Positions 23,819 to 36,680 of a DNA stretch of 64,000 nt are shown piece by piece. Origin of the DNA: Welwitschia mirabilis (Eukaryota > Gnetophyta > Gnetopsida > Welwitschiales); assembly GCA_051453625.1 (NCBI GenBank), contig JBOZIK010000001.1, positions 143,165,155 through 143,229,154 on the forward strand, read 5' to 3'. Position 1 is the stretch's first letter. Each line of letters begins with the position of its first letter. Made by a program: the position numbers and the translations under genes. The notes below the pieces were generated by a model, which was not told the origin of the DNA, searched no databases, and saw nothing but the letters and a program-made list of their open reading frames with translations.

Positions 23819-24019
23819 GCTAGAATAAGTGGAATATTAGGATCCTTCTTAAAAAATAAATTTTCACATCCTTCCTTACCCTCTATGGATCTTTTTTACC
23901 TTGATAGAATTAAGGTTATAATTTATAAGAAGCTATGGAAGGAGAAAGGCATCTATTACTTTTACAAGATATTTTTGGAGTTCCATAAAAATGCTCTAAG
24001 AGATAAAGATTATCATTGA
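23819..24019 (+). other. Exon-like block, 66 codons, unknown family
   Basis: Right after CTATAATTTTAG, a good splice acceptor, the plus strand is open for 66 codons to TGA: it starts ARISGILGSFLKNKF, contains LFYLDRIKVIIYKKLW and ends FHKNALRDKDYH. The composition is more protein-like than its surroundings. A second copy at 24580-24778 keeps the acceptor and the first 28 codons but has stops and an indel later. It could be the last exon of a decayed gene or part of a repeat. No family is recognised. Confidence 0.3.
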
Positions 24020-24280
24020 GTAAATACTTTTTTAATTTTCTTCACCTTTTTTATTATTTTTCTTAGTAATATTAAGGAATTATTAGGAGATGAACATCAT
24101 GATAAATTACCTTACATGCTTATTAAATCCTTAATTTATATTATATTGCACTTAACATAGATTGTGCACCTAATAGAAAANNNNNNNNNNNNNNNNNNNN
24201 NNNNNNNNNNNNNNNNNNNNNNNNNNNNNNNNNNNNNNNNNNNNNNNNNNNNNNNNNNNNNNNNNNNNNNNNNNNNNNNN

Positions 24281-24941
24281 ACATAAGGGTCTTTTACTCT
24301 TCTTACATTACCACCTACTATCTCCTTCATAGTTGACCTATATATTCAAGCTCTACTAGTGATACCATCTACCCTCACTAGTGTCACTTCTCTTCTATTT
24401 ATACACATGTTTATCTTTCACTTACAATTTCTTTATAGGGTCTTATAATTTCTCAATGCATTAGTAAGCCTGTTCTTAATTCTAAAATTTATTTCTATGC
24501 CTTCTAATTCATTTTTCATATTTCTAATCTTCTATTTCATTTTTATTTCATGTTTTTTTCCTTAATTCTATCATTTTAGGCTAGAGTAAGTGGAATATTA
24601 GGATCATTCTTAAAAAATAAATTCTCACATCCTTCTTTACCCTCTATGCATCTTTTTTACATTGATAGAATTTAGGTCAAAATTTAGAAAAAGTTGTTGG
24701 AGGAGAAAGAAATCTATTACTTTTACAAGATATTTTTGGTTCTACAAAAATGTTGTAAGAGATAAATATTATCATTGAGTAAATACTTTTTTAATTTCTT
24801 CACTTCTTTTATTATTTCCCTTAGTAACATTAAAGCATTATTAGGAGTTAAACATCATGATAAATTACCTTACATGCTTATCAAATCCTTAATTTATATT
24901 ATATTACACTTAACATAGATTATGCACCTAATAGGAAAGTA
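24281..24941. repeat. Copy of 23517-24180 across a gap
   Basis: Sequence right of the gap 24181-24280 repeats the sequence left of it, including the exon-like block, now broken by stops. Confidence 0.75.
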
Positions 24942-27701
24942 CATTTCCTTACAAATACCTTTACAAAAATTAATTAGCACTTTTTAGATTCATAATCTAT
25001 AATGTGTTACCCCCATCACATGTGACCAATTAATAGAGTAGTCATCTTGACATTATTAGAATAATCCAAGATAGTGAATCCTTTGATATGCCCAAATTCC
25101 ATTTTCTTATTATGCTAAATAATATGGATCATAAAAGTAATGTTTCCTCTCATGCTTAGTTTTAGACTAGATCTATAATGCTTTATCTTATACTATACAT
25201 TTTTAATATTAGGATAAGACCTTTGTAGAAACCATTACTTTCAAAAGGATTACCCAATTAAAGAAGTGTATAAGTAAATCTTGAATTTCAAGGGGTTTTC
25301 ATGAACTTCAAGAACAATAAGGTCCTCTAGTCATAATTAAATTAGATCACTCTTATATCTATTGCTAGTGTATAGTAAATAGTAAGATTACACTAGAAAT
25401 ATAAATCTTACATGACTAAACCCAACTTTTACTAATAATACTAAAACTCCCATTTATAGATAGTCCTAGTATCATTATTCCATAGAGATAGATAATGATA
25501 ATATTGATTAATAATAAGTAAATTATATAAGAAATTTAAAAATTCCATCTAGCATTCAAACTAGCATAATAAATTCATGGAAAATATAAATACTAAAGTC
25601 AAATCATGTAGATTTTACTTCTAACTTAAGCATAATGATATAATCCATCATAGACATTTGTGTTCATCTACTTAAAGATTAAGCACAATTGCATAATCTG
25701 ATCCATAATAGACATGAAGGTGACATATTCAAGTAATCTAGCCTTTATAGCAATAATAGAACAACCATGAANNNNNNNNNNNNNNNNNNNNNNNNNNNNN
25801 NNNNNNNNNNNNNNNNNNNNNNNNNNNNNNNNNNNNNNNNNNNNNNNNNNNNNNNNNNNNNNNNNNNNNNNCTATGATGTGTTACCTCCGTTACATGTGA
25901 CCAATGAATAGAGCAGTCATCTTGACATGATTAGAATAATCCAAGATAGTAAGCCCTTTGATATGTCCAAATTCTGTTTTCCCATTGTGTTAAATAATAT
26001 GAATCATAAAAGTAATGTTTCCCTTTTATGTTTAGTTTTAGATTAGATCTATAATGCTTTAGTTACATTTTTAATGTTGGGATAAAACCTTTATAGAAAC
26101 CATTACTTTCAAAAGGATTACCCAATTTAAAAAGTATATAAATAAAGCTTGGATTTTAAAGGGTTTTCATGAACTTCAAGAAGAATAAGATCCTCTAGTC
26201 AAAATGAACTTAAATCACTCTTATATCTATTGTTAGTATATAGTAAATAGCAAGATTACCCTAGAGATATAAATCTTACATGACTAAATCCAACTTTCAC
26301 TAATAATACTAAAAATTCCATTTGTAGTATAGTCCTAGTATCATTATTTTATAGAGATAGATAATGAAAGTTATTAGTAAAATAAACAGAATAATATTAA
26401 GTAATAGTAATTAAATTATAGAAGAAATTGAAATATGGGATATAGCATTCACACTAGCATAATAACTTCATGAAAAATATAAATACTAAAGTCAAATCAT
26501 TTAGATTTTACTTCTAATTTAAGCATAATAACATAATCCATCATAGACATTTGTGCTTATCTAATTAAATATCAAGCATAATTGCATAATCTCATCCATC
26601 ATAGACATGAAGGTGATATATCCAAGTAATCTAGCCTTTATAGCAAGAATAAAATAATCATAAAAAGTGATAATCTTCTAAGATCTATCAAATAAAAATT
26701 TATATTATGTAAGCTAGCATGAAAAAGGAGAATCACCAAAGAGATCTTAAAGTAAAATCATGTCTCAGTTAATCTTAAGCATATTAAGTATAAAACAATC
26801 AGAACATGATATTAAAGTAATGGAACAAGAATGTGTAATACTTTATTATCTAAAAAGTTAAATAATATAATATAAAAACATACTCATGCCAAGCCAAGAA
26901 GCACCATTCTAGTTTGATAGCTAACCCATCCCTATCAAACTCTTTGAAAGAGCTTATGATTAAAACTCTAATCTCTTTGATAATGATATGATATGAAGTG
27001 TTATCTAAGTAAATAAAAATAGCATATTTCTAAACTATTATAAGAGTTTACAATTAGTGTTTAAAAGGTCTAATGGAGTCATTATAAAAAATATCCAAAG
27101 TACATGAAATTATTCTTTAGTTATGAGGTCAAATCAATGGATTCTTCTTAGAAAATATTCCTTCGTCATGTTCTATTTGTGAAAATTACTAAAATGGATT
27201 TCTTTCAGTGAGGGAATTCAAGAACTTAAGTTTGATACTATTCTACTCAAAGTAACTAGTAGTACTACTCTTAAAACTAGCACCACTACCAATTATGCTT
27301 AGCACAGTCTCATACTTTAACATAATTCTCCTAATGATACATTTATTATGTAAAATAATAGTGTTAAGGTAGATTATTATTAAAATAGGATTTCCATTAT
27401 CTTAACAATAATAAATGTATAAAACTATCATAATGATTAATTAAACATGATAATAAGGCTTTCATTTTTTTAATGTAGATATCAATTTTTATATGTTGTC
27501 ATATCCCCCAATCAATATTTTTCTAGTTTCTTAGTAATAAAGTGTGTCAAAAATTTACATAACATGGCAAAACATTCAAATCAACTCACTTATATATCAA
27601 AAAAAAAAAGAATCTTCCAAAAAACATTGGTCAGTGTACTGTAAAATTACACATTAAAAAAAGTTAGAGTATGAAAAGTAAATAATTAAGTAAAATGATT
27701 A
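24942..27701. repeat. AT-rich repeat region with a stepped duplication
   Basis: 24997-25771 is repeated as 25872-26665 on the other side of the gap 25772-25871. The sequence is AT-rich, LTR-like in texture, without a readable domain. 26666-27701 continues the right copy without recognisable features. Confidence 0.55.
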
Positions 27702-27717
27702 CCCCCCAGAACCAAAG
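27702..27717 (-). other. Possible polypurine tract of an LTR element
   Basis: The minus strand reads CTTTGGTTCTGGGGGG before AT-rich sequence. G-rich tracts of this kind precede the 3' LTR in Ty3 elements, and the AT-rich repeat region to the left could be that LTR. The expected TG start is not present and no coding part was found on the right, so this is tentative. Confidence 0.2.
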
Positions 27718-30700
27718 CTAAAGTTTTTCCTCAAAGTTTGAAGGATGAAAAATTAAATGTGAACATAATAAGAAATTAATGATGCATGTGCTAATATTAT
27801 CTAGAGTAAAATAGAAAGGAAAATTACTAAAATTAAAATAGGTGATGCATGATTAAACTAAAAAAGATGAAATGAAAATTAATACAAATGAGAGACTAAA
27901 AAACAAGAATNNNNNNNNNNNNNNNNNNNNNNNNNNNNNNNNNNNNNNNNNNNNNNNNNNNNNNNNNNNNNNNNNNNNNNNNNNNNNNNNNNNNNNNNNN
28001 NNNNNNNNNNNNNNNNNNNNNNNNNNNNNNNNNNNNNNNNNNNNNNNNNNNNNNNNNNNNNNNNNNNNNNNNNNNNNNNNNNNNNNNNNNNNNNNNNNNN
28101 NNNNNNNNNNNNNNNNNNNNNNNNNNNNNNNNNNNNNNNNNNNNNNNNNNNNNNNNNNNNNNNNNNNNNNNNNNNNNNNNNNNNNNNNNNNNNNNNNNNN
28201 NNNNNNNNNNNNNNNNNNNAAATCATTTATAGTTACATGTATGTTCGGAATCAAAGATAGATTTGCAAAAAAAACAATTCATATTGATTTTATATTAAGT
28301 TCAAAAGATGTTACAACAAAGCAAGATGTAATTATAATGTACCTATTATAACTAAAAAATACAAGTAAAGAAAGATAAGAGAGAAGAGAGTGAAATGAAG
28401 TTGAGATGCCTTAAAAGAATAGGTAGCTGTCAAAAATAATTTTAGACTCATTAGTAATCTAAGATTCTAAAAAAATCCTATGAATCTATTATATTTAAAC
28501 ATTTAATTTCTATAAAAATGAATATATAATGATGTTAGTAATGACTAACAATCATGTTAACTAGACTAATATGCATAAGCATACCATGAAAGGTGTAATA
28601 GTATGTGTTGTAAAATCTACAACAAACTAATATGTTTGATAAAACATGGTTTGAAATATCATGCACTGATAAAGATAAGATAAGATTTGGATCATAGGAT
28701 CTTTTATTATCAGCAATGATTTAAATTGTATTTGCAATGGTTTTAATATTCTAGGGAGTGAGTTCTCATAGTAATAAAAACAAATACGCCTCATAGGTTC
28801 TTTGAAAATATCATATGAAAGGTGTAAAAATGAAATGGAGAAGGGAATTGTAATGGTTCCATGCAACTAATGAGTATAATATAAACACAAATGAAGAATA
28901 ATGACTTATTAAGGAAAAAAAGAAATTTTTTTAAGTACTTTTTTAAAAATTTTGCATTAGTGAATCTTTGGCCAAAACAAATGTAAATCAGAGAAAAGGA
29001 AAGAGCTTTAGCAAGATAAAAGTAGTCAAGAAATTTTAAATTACAATTTCTTAAAGGGAATGCACTACTAAAAATGTTTAGTACCATCTTAATTTTAGTC
29101 CATTTCATTCTTCTTACACGGCATTCAAGTTTCAATCATTAATTATATTAAGCATTCAATATCATGATACAATAGATTTAACGTATTATACAAGAAAATA
29201 TTTAGTGCTACATTACTAGCAAGCATCTATAGCCTTGTTGTAGATGAATGTATACTAAATAAATTATTAGAGTTGCATTGCTATAAAATTTCCATAGCCT
29301 TGATGTAATTAACTAAACCTAATAGAAATGATTATAAATATGTGCTAAAGGGATTTAAGAATTTTCTTAATTTTATTTGCTCTTTATTTATGTATATAAG
29401 TTATATTTCTATCACATGAAATGGGTCACTAGCTCATTATCCTAGTATAGAAATGATCTCATTGCCATAAATGCTTTGAAAAAAAAACAAAACACTATGA
29501 AAGAAGAAAATTCACCTCTTTTCTTAATATCAAGTTCAAGGTTTAAGGTATAAAAACTTTAACCAAGAACTCAAGATAAGAATGGATTATTTTTTAAAGG
29601 TATAATACTTACCTAACTTCTTCTAATAATTGGAATGATAAAGATCAATTTATTAATGATTCATATGAAAGACCATTAACTAAGGTCATTAAGTCTCTTC
29701 AACTTAGGAATAGATAGAAGAGATGGNNNNNNNNNNNNNNNNNNNNNNNNNNNNNNNNNNNNNNNNNNNNNNNNNNNNNNNNNNNNNNNNNNNNNNNNNN
29801 NNNNNNNNNNNNNNNNNNNNNNNNNNNNNNNNNNNNNNNNNNNNNNNNNNNNNNNNNNNNNNNNNNNNNNNNNNNNNNNNNNNNNNNNNNNNNNNNNNNN
29901 NNNNNNNNNNNNNNNNNNNNNNNNNNNNNNNNNNNNNNNNNNNNNNNNNNNNNNNNNNNNNNNNNNNNNNNNNNNNNNNNNNNNNNNNNNNNNNNNNNNN
30001 NNNNNNNNNNNNNNNNNNNNNNNNNNNNNNNNNNNNNNNNNNNNNNNNNNNNNNNNNNNNNNNNNNNNNNNNNNNNNNNNNNNNNNNNNNNNNNNNNNNN
30101 NNNNNNNNNNNNNNNNNNNNNNNNNNNNNNNNNNNNNNNNNNNNNNNNNNNNNNNNNNNNNNNNNNNNNNNNNNNNNNNNNNNNNNNNNNNNNNNNNNNN
30201 NNNNNNNNNNNNNNNNNNNNNNNNNNNTACCATGTGCTTTGAATTAAATGTGAGTTTTTAGATTTTCTATGAGGAAGGCTTTATGATGCAACACTTGGGA
30301 TTGTCTTTATGATGCAACACGTATATAATTATATAAGCACCAAATTTTTTTCTAAAAAGGGATGTAATCAAGAGTTTTATGAAAAAACCAAATCCCTTCT
30401 TGAAATATATTTTACTGGGTATGTTGGTTATGAATACTTTTCATCTTTTCCTTATTAAGTTTCATGTTTTCATAAGAATTGTTTCTAATATTCCTAACTC
30501 ATTAAGTTGGATAAGTCTATTTTTACTTACTATATTAGGGTTAAGGTTCATGTGTTTTATGTTCTAATATGGTTTAAGTTATACAAGAAGATAACATGCT
30601 TTTCCGCAAAATAATCTATAGGATGACATTTGTAGAGGGGTTTTATAAGCTATTATAAAAATCCATAATATGTCATGTAGTTTGTAGAACTAAGTCTTTC

Positions 30701-30895
30701 TAGTTGAACTTCTCACTTTCTATAATATTTTCTTAATTTAGGAACCAATTCTATATTTTTTCTTGGTTTATAAAAAAGTCATCTATAATTTTCAAAATAT
30801 TAAATAATGAATACTTTTTCTAGTTTATCTTAGAAGAACAATAGAAAACAATTCTAGAAAGTAACTAATTAATTATAAATGGAAACTTCTTAACA
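27718..30895. other. AT-rich region with two large gaps, no gene supported
   Basis: Contains N runs at 27911-28219 (309) and 29727-30227 (501), whose sizes suggest estimated gaps. Minus-strand frames at 28627-28866 and 28791-29135 are hydrophobic and AT-driven, without motifs. I see no supported feature. Confidence 0.35.
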
Positions 30896-30959
30896 AAAAA
30901 AAAAAAAATCTATTTATAAAGGGCATGATAATAGGATACTTTGAAATATTACTAAAATA

Positions 30960-31640
30960 AATTCTATTAATAAGTTTGTCATATTTATATTTTTAAATAG
31001 CATGGCATAAAAAATACCCTATACTAATAAAAAGATAAAAGATCTAGAGGATATGCTTTCTTTATATATTTTTTTAAAGAGAGATTAAACAAATTAGCAA
31101 CATAGGCATTTACATCCTTGAGAAAATAATTTATCATATGAATGAAAAGTTTCCAAATTCTAAATTTTCAACATGAAATAGGATGAAGTTCCATTTAAAT
31201 CATGTTTAAGAAAGGTAATATCTTGATTAGTATCTTTTATTGTGCTAAGCATTTCAAAACAAATAGAATATTACTGTGCATATAACCATCTTTAACGAAA
31301 TACTTCTCTTACTATAAATAGTATTACATATGATTATTCTACAAGTTTTAGTTAAAGAAGGATGAAATGTAAATCACCTTATTTAATTAAAATAAAAATG
31401 ACACATTAGTTAATCTTTATAACTATGTTTTTTTCATGAGACATTTGTTGAACTATCTTGAATTAGTATTTATAATAATATCCTAATGTCATTTAGAAAT
31501 TTATATAAAAAATCATCCATTCCTAGATACTTTTCATTATCCATGCCAAATCAAGCTATTTTTAACTCATCCTCCATAATAGATTTGCCTAAAATTTTAT
31601 AATAGACTTCTAAGACTCCATAGCCAATATAGTTAACAAT
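30960..31640 (-). pseudogene. LINE reverse transcriptase remnant
   Basis: Broken minus-strand frames follow plant L1-type LINE RT order. Near 31520-31580: EDELKIA, stop, FGMDNEKYLGMDDFLYKFLN, matching the block before the RT fingers that usually reads K-x-P-G-P-D-G-F. Near 31380-31440: VTFILIK, stop, GDLHF, matching the I-P-K-K block. Near 31190-31240: STIKDTNQDITFLKHDLNG, matching motif A, whose second Asp region has decayed. It is older than the LINE at 45.7-52.3 kb and separate from it. Confidence 0.5.
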
Positions 31641-33250
31641 TTTTTTAAAGATACATTTATTAGAACCATATGATTTAAAGAACTAAATAAAATTTCTAAT
31701 TATATAATTAATAATTAATTAAAAAGTAGAGTGTAAACTATAAGTAAATTTCAAAAATCTCTTTAAAACTTAAAAGTTTTATTATTGTTTCTATCTTGAA
31801 TGTTAAATTAAGAAATTTTACTCTCAATAATAGTAAAATTACAAAATAGTTTTTCTATAATTTACATAATTCCTGATTTATAAGAACTAATTATTAATAT
31901 AATTATTAGAATGATCTTATTTGACAGAAGCAAATCCTAATTAGTTATGTTATTAAACTATTTGAATGTACTTTTGTTATAGTAAAAATCTTTTAACCAA
32001 CATGCCAAAAATGATTTTAGATGTTAACATAAAGCATAAATAAAAAAAATCTAAAAATGATTTTTATCTAATTAAGAATTGTAAAATTTCAATGAAATCT
32101 AAAAAGAAAAGATCAATTTTACTTAACTAAATGTCTAAGAAATAAGTGATCTTTATAAACTATAATACAAGAATTTTAATTTCAAATAGAGATGAAAGAA
32201 AAATAAAATCTATCAAGGTTTTAAAGCATATGATCACATGGTAATTCTAAATTTTAACTCAATATTTAAAAACCCATTAAGAAGAAGACTAACATTATTA
32301 AAGAAGAACAAGGACATAAAATTTATCCTTAATATAAGGTTAAGAACTTTTCCCTAAGGAATTTGTATAAAAAGAGTGGATTTGAGTCTCATTCAATAAA
32401 CTCTATGTCATATTAAAATAATCACTATGAATCCTAGGAAAATTTTAAAGAGAGTGTATTAACTCTAACCATAAGGTATATCTTTTAGAATATTTGTTTG
32501 AAGCATAAATGAAAAATATTTTGAACACTTCCTAAGGGTAAAAGTAGCATTTAACTTTATAGGTTCTAAAAATAATAAGTATTTTGGCCTACTTTAGAAT
32601 GCTAATGTGGATGAAGATTGATAGAAGAAAAACATTTATAAAAATTTATAGTAAATGTAATATTATTTTTAATGACTTACTTAACAATAAAAATAATTTT
32701 TCATTTAGATACATTAACTTCTTGTAATGATATAAAATCTGAATATATTGAACATTACTAACTGAAATCCCTATCTCTTACTCTTAAAAATTTATTTATG
32801 AGTCCTTGAACATTTCAGAAATATATAATTATGAACACATGAGGAATGCGGTTCTTATCCTATTAGATAAACCAACTATTAGATTATGGCCTTTATATAA
32901 TTCTTGTAGTTTTCTCCTAAAACGTGAGNNNNNNNNNNNNNNNNNNNNNNNNNNNNNNNNNNNNNNNNNNNNNNNNNNNNNNNNNNNNNNNNNNNNNNNN
33001 NNNNNNNNNNNNNNNNNNNNNNNNNNNNGATAGAAGAAAAATATTTATAAAAATTTGTAGTAAATGTAATATTATTTTTAATAAATAACTTCTTAAAAAA
33101 AAGCTTCTTCTTAATATAATAATGTAGAGTTAGTTAATAGGAAATGTTATTAAAAACTCCTTTTTAAATAATAAATTCACATACCCCATCTATAAAGGAA
33201 TTCTTTTAAATTGGACCTTTTGAAAAGGTTTAATAAGTTATGTAGACTAG
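31641..33250. other. AT-rich spacer, partly repeated at 34042 onward
   Basis: 32411-32620 and the following pieces reappear at 34042-34270. The match across the gap 32929-33028 is limited to about 80 bp near 32620, so the left contig carries different sequence there. No gene is seen. Confidence 0.4.
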
Positions 33251-33536
33251 AGTTAAGAGGAAGCCATGAGAAATCCATCTTTAAGGTTTTCTAAAATAAC
33301 TAGGTGTAGCCTAAAGTTTAGTTTTTCTTTTTCCTTTCTTTTAAATGCTCCCTTTATCAAGGATGTGATCATATTTTTTGTACATATACTTTTCATAAAT
33401 ATTTTTTTTAATGTTACAAAGAGTTTTAAAAATACATTCAACATCTCTTTTTTTTCCAAAAATAGAAATAACTGAAATTATATTAGAAAGTAGTTATCCC
33501 TTTGTAGAAAGTAGTAGGAAATGAGACTACAACAAA

Positions 33537-33872
33537 CTAAGCCATAAAAACGATGTTAAAGTAGGGGGTAAAGGCTTTAGTACTAAAAATGAAGTGAAAA
33601 TATCCCAATCTTAAGACTATTAAAATAAATGATAGAATTAGAAAAATTGAGATGAAACCAAAAGAAAAGATAGAAAGGTTAATATCCCTTATAACTTGGG
33701 AATAAGTGACTATGGTGGTGCTGTCATCCATCAGCACCTTGAAGGCTTGATTTAGTTCTTTAAACTTCTTCTCTTCTGTTGCATTCTTATCAGGATGAAA
33801 TCTAAATGCATTATTTTGATAGCTTGATTTGATGGTACTTAGAAAAGCTTTATGTGTAATGCAAAGAATCAA
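33537..33872 (-). pseudogene. DnaJ J-domain fragment, copy 1 (HPD kept)
   Basis: J-domains stimulate Hsp70 ATPase through the HPD tripeptide between helices II and III. This 111-residue frame contains AFLSTIKSSYQNNAFRFHPD followed by KNATEEKKFKELNQAFKVLM: helix II, HPD (codons 33789-33797) and helix III with the usual K-F-K-E-L-N-Q-A-F-x-V-L pattern. Helix I is replaced by unrelated residues and helix IV is missing. The C-terminal 60 residues are hydrophobic and differ from what follows in the copies at 38-44 kb. It is probably an exon fragment, not an expressed gene. Confidence 0.6.
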
Positions 33873-34041
33873 GAAGATACATATCTTTACCCATTGAACT
33901 ATGATCTATAACACCTCTCTTCTTACTTGTTTCATGTCAATNNNNNNNNNNNNNNNNNNNNNNNNNNNNNNNNNNNNNNNNNNNNNNNNNNNNNNNNNNN
34001 NNNNNNNNNNNNNNNNNNNNNNNNNNNNNNNNNNNNNNNNN

Positions 34042-35173
34042 CATATTAAAATCATTACTAGGAATCCAAGAAACATTTTAAAGAGAGTATATTAACTCTA
34101 ATCATAAGGTATATCTTTTAGAATCTTTGCTTGAAGCATAAATGAAAAATATTTTGAATACTTCGTAAGGGTAAAAAGTAGCATTTAACTTTATATGTTC
34201 TAAAAAGAATAAGTATTTTGGACTACTTTAGAATGATAACATGGATGAAAATTGATAAAAGAAAAACATTTATCAAAATTCATAATAAATGTAGTATTAT
34301 TTTTAATAAATAACTTATTAAGATAAATGATTCTTCATAATATAATAATATAGAGTTAGCTAATAGGAAATGTTGTTAAAAACTCCATTTTAAATAATAA
34401 ATTCACATACCACATCTATAAAGGAGTTCTCTTAAATTGCATTTTTTCAAAAGGTTAAATAAGTTATGTAGATAAGAGTTAAGAGGAAGTCATGAGAAAT
34501 CCATCTTTAAGGTTCTCTAAAATAACTAGGTATAGCCTAAAGTTTAGTTTTTCTTTTTTCCTTCCTTTAAATGCTCTCTTTATTAAGGATGTGATAATAT
34601 TTTGTACATATAATTTTCACAACTATTTTTTTTGTAATGTTACAAAGAGTTTAAATAATGAATTCAACATCTCCTTTTTTTTTTTTAAATAGCAATAACT
34701 GAAATTATATTAGAAAGTAGTTACCCCTTTGTGGAAAGTAGTAGGAAATGAGACTATAATAAAACTAGGCCATAAAAATAATGTTGAAGTAAATTATAAA
34801 AAAAGGGTTTAGTAATAAAAATGAAGTGATAACATCCTGATCCTAAGACTATTTTGATAAATGATAGAATTAGAAAAACTGAGATAAAACTAGAAGAAAA
34901 GATAGGAAGGCTAATATCCCTTATAACCTAGGAATAAATGACTATGATGGTGATATCATGCATTAGCACCTTGAAGGCTTAATTAAGTTCTTTAAACTCC
35001 TTATCTTCTATTGCATTATTATCAAGATGAAGTTTAAATGCATTCTTTTGATAGCTTGATTTGATGGTATTTAGAAAAGCTCTGTGTGTAATGTCAAGAA
35101 TCAAGAAGAGACATATCTTTACCCATTGAAATATGGTATATAACACCTCTCTTCTTACTTACTTCATGTTAAT
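34042..35173. repeat. Copy of 32411-33941 across a gap, with J-domain copy 2
   Basis: Follows the gap at 33942-34041 and repeats the left sequence, including the frame MRNPSLRFSKIT (33266 and 34492). The minus strand at 34925-35090 carries the J-domain again, but HPD has become HLD and a stop interrupts helix III, so this copy is more decayed. Confidence 0.65.
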
Positions 35174-36680
35174 ATCTTCTTATATAGTCTGATGTTGTCT
35201 CTATGTATTAGGATTCATTTGGTTTTGTGACTTTGTTTTCCACTATATTTAGGGATTTTTGACTTTTAGGATAAGTTTTCTCTTGATCCTACTCTCGCTA
35301 GGCCTACTCCTCCTCTTATTCTATAGTATGAGCATCATTAAGTTGCTAAATTGATTCTACTTATTTATGAGTTCCCTGAGCCAGAGATGGAGTCACCTGT
35401 CTCTGAGACTATGAAGGACTTGACTAATTTTCCCACTCTTTTTAATTACTTTTAACATTCTTGATCTTCTTGTTCTTTTTCCCACTTGGCTATTGGTCTT
35501 TTACAAGTGCCCTAAAATGTGGAAGGTAAAGGACCCTCCCTTCTTATAATAACATTCCTTGCAACTCTCTAAGGGGCCATTATTAGTCTAAAGTACTAAG
35601 TCTATCTTTCATTCNNNNNNNNNNNNNNNNNNNNNNNNNNNNNNNNNNNNNNNNNNNNNNNNNNNNNNNNNNNNNNNNNNNNNNNNNNNNNNNNNNNNNN
35701 NNNNNNNNNNNNNNAAATGCATTCTTTTGATAGCTTTATTTGATGGTACTTAGAGAAGCTTTATGTGTAATGCTAAGAATCAGGAAGAGACATATCTTTA
35801 CCCATTGAACTATGATCTATAACACCTCTCTTCTTACTTTCTTCATGTCAATATCTTCTTATATAGTCTAATGTTGTCTCTATGTATTAGGATCCATTTG
35901 GTTTTGTGACTCTATCTCCCACTAGATTTAGGGATTTTTGACCTTTTAGGAGGAGTTTTCTCCTGATCTTACTCTCACTACACCTACTTGTTCTCTTATT
36001 TTATATTATGAGCGTCATTGAGATGCTAAATTAATTCTACATATTTGTGAGTTTCCTGAGCCAAGAATGGAGTCATCTACCTTTGCGACTATGAAGGAAT
36101 TGACTAATTTTCCCACTCTTTTTAAGTACTTTTAACATTCTTGGTCTTTTTCTTCTTCTTCCCACTTGGCTATTAGGCTTTTATAGGTGCCCTAACATGT
36201 GGGAGGAAAAGGACCCNNNNNNNNNNNNNNNNNNNNNNNNNNNNNNNNNNNNNNNNNNNNNNNNNNNNNNNNNNNNNNNNNNNNNNNNNNNNNNNNNNNN
36301 NNNNNNNNNNNNNNNNTTGATTCATGTCAATATATACTTATATAGTTTTATGTTTTCTCTATGTATTAGGATTCATTTGGTTTTGTGACTCTGTCTCCTC
36401 CTTTTGGAGTTTTCTCTTAGTCTTTCTCTTGGTATACCTACTCCTCCTCTTATTCTCTAGTATGAACATTATTGAGATACTAAATCAATTCTATTTATTT
36501 GTGAATTTCTTAAGCTAGAGATGGAGTCATGTATCTCTAAGACTATGAAGGACCCGACTAATTTTCCCACTCTTTTTAAGTACTTTTAACATTTTTGGTC
36601 TTCTTCTTATTCTTACCACTTGGTTATTAGGCTTTTACAGGTGCCCTAACATGTGGGAGGCAAAGGGCCCTTCCTTCTTA
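35174..36680. repeat. Block found beside every J-domain copy
   Basis: A block of about 350 bp recurs at 35180-35540, 35840-36216, 36330-36680, 38750-39080, 41530-41860 and 43850-44180. On the plus strand it reads RPTPPLIL, then DAKLILLICEFPEP and ETMKDLTNFPTLF with few stops. On the minus strand it is low-complexity Glu/Lys-rich. Which strand, if any, once coded is unclear. Gaps at 35615-35714 and 36217-36316 are flanked by repeats of it, and 35715-35790 is a partial J-domain (copy 3). Confidence 0.5.

Noticed and set aside
27853-28351. Open frames across the 309-N gap
   Set aside because: Mostly N; the flanks are short and AT-driven.
28791-29135. 114-codon minus-strand hydrophobic frame
   Set aside because: Phe/Leu/Lys-rich composition expected from AT-rich DNA; no family pattern and no splice context.
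29676-30247. Open frames across the 501-N gap
   Set aside because: Almost entirely N; no evidence of coding at the edges.
33253-33475. Opposed frames of about 69 codons on both strands, repeated at 34492
   Set aside because: Present in two contig-overlap copies; the Ser/Phe/Lys bias is the product of AT-rich sequence and both strands are equally open.
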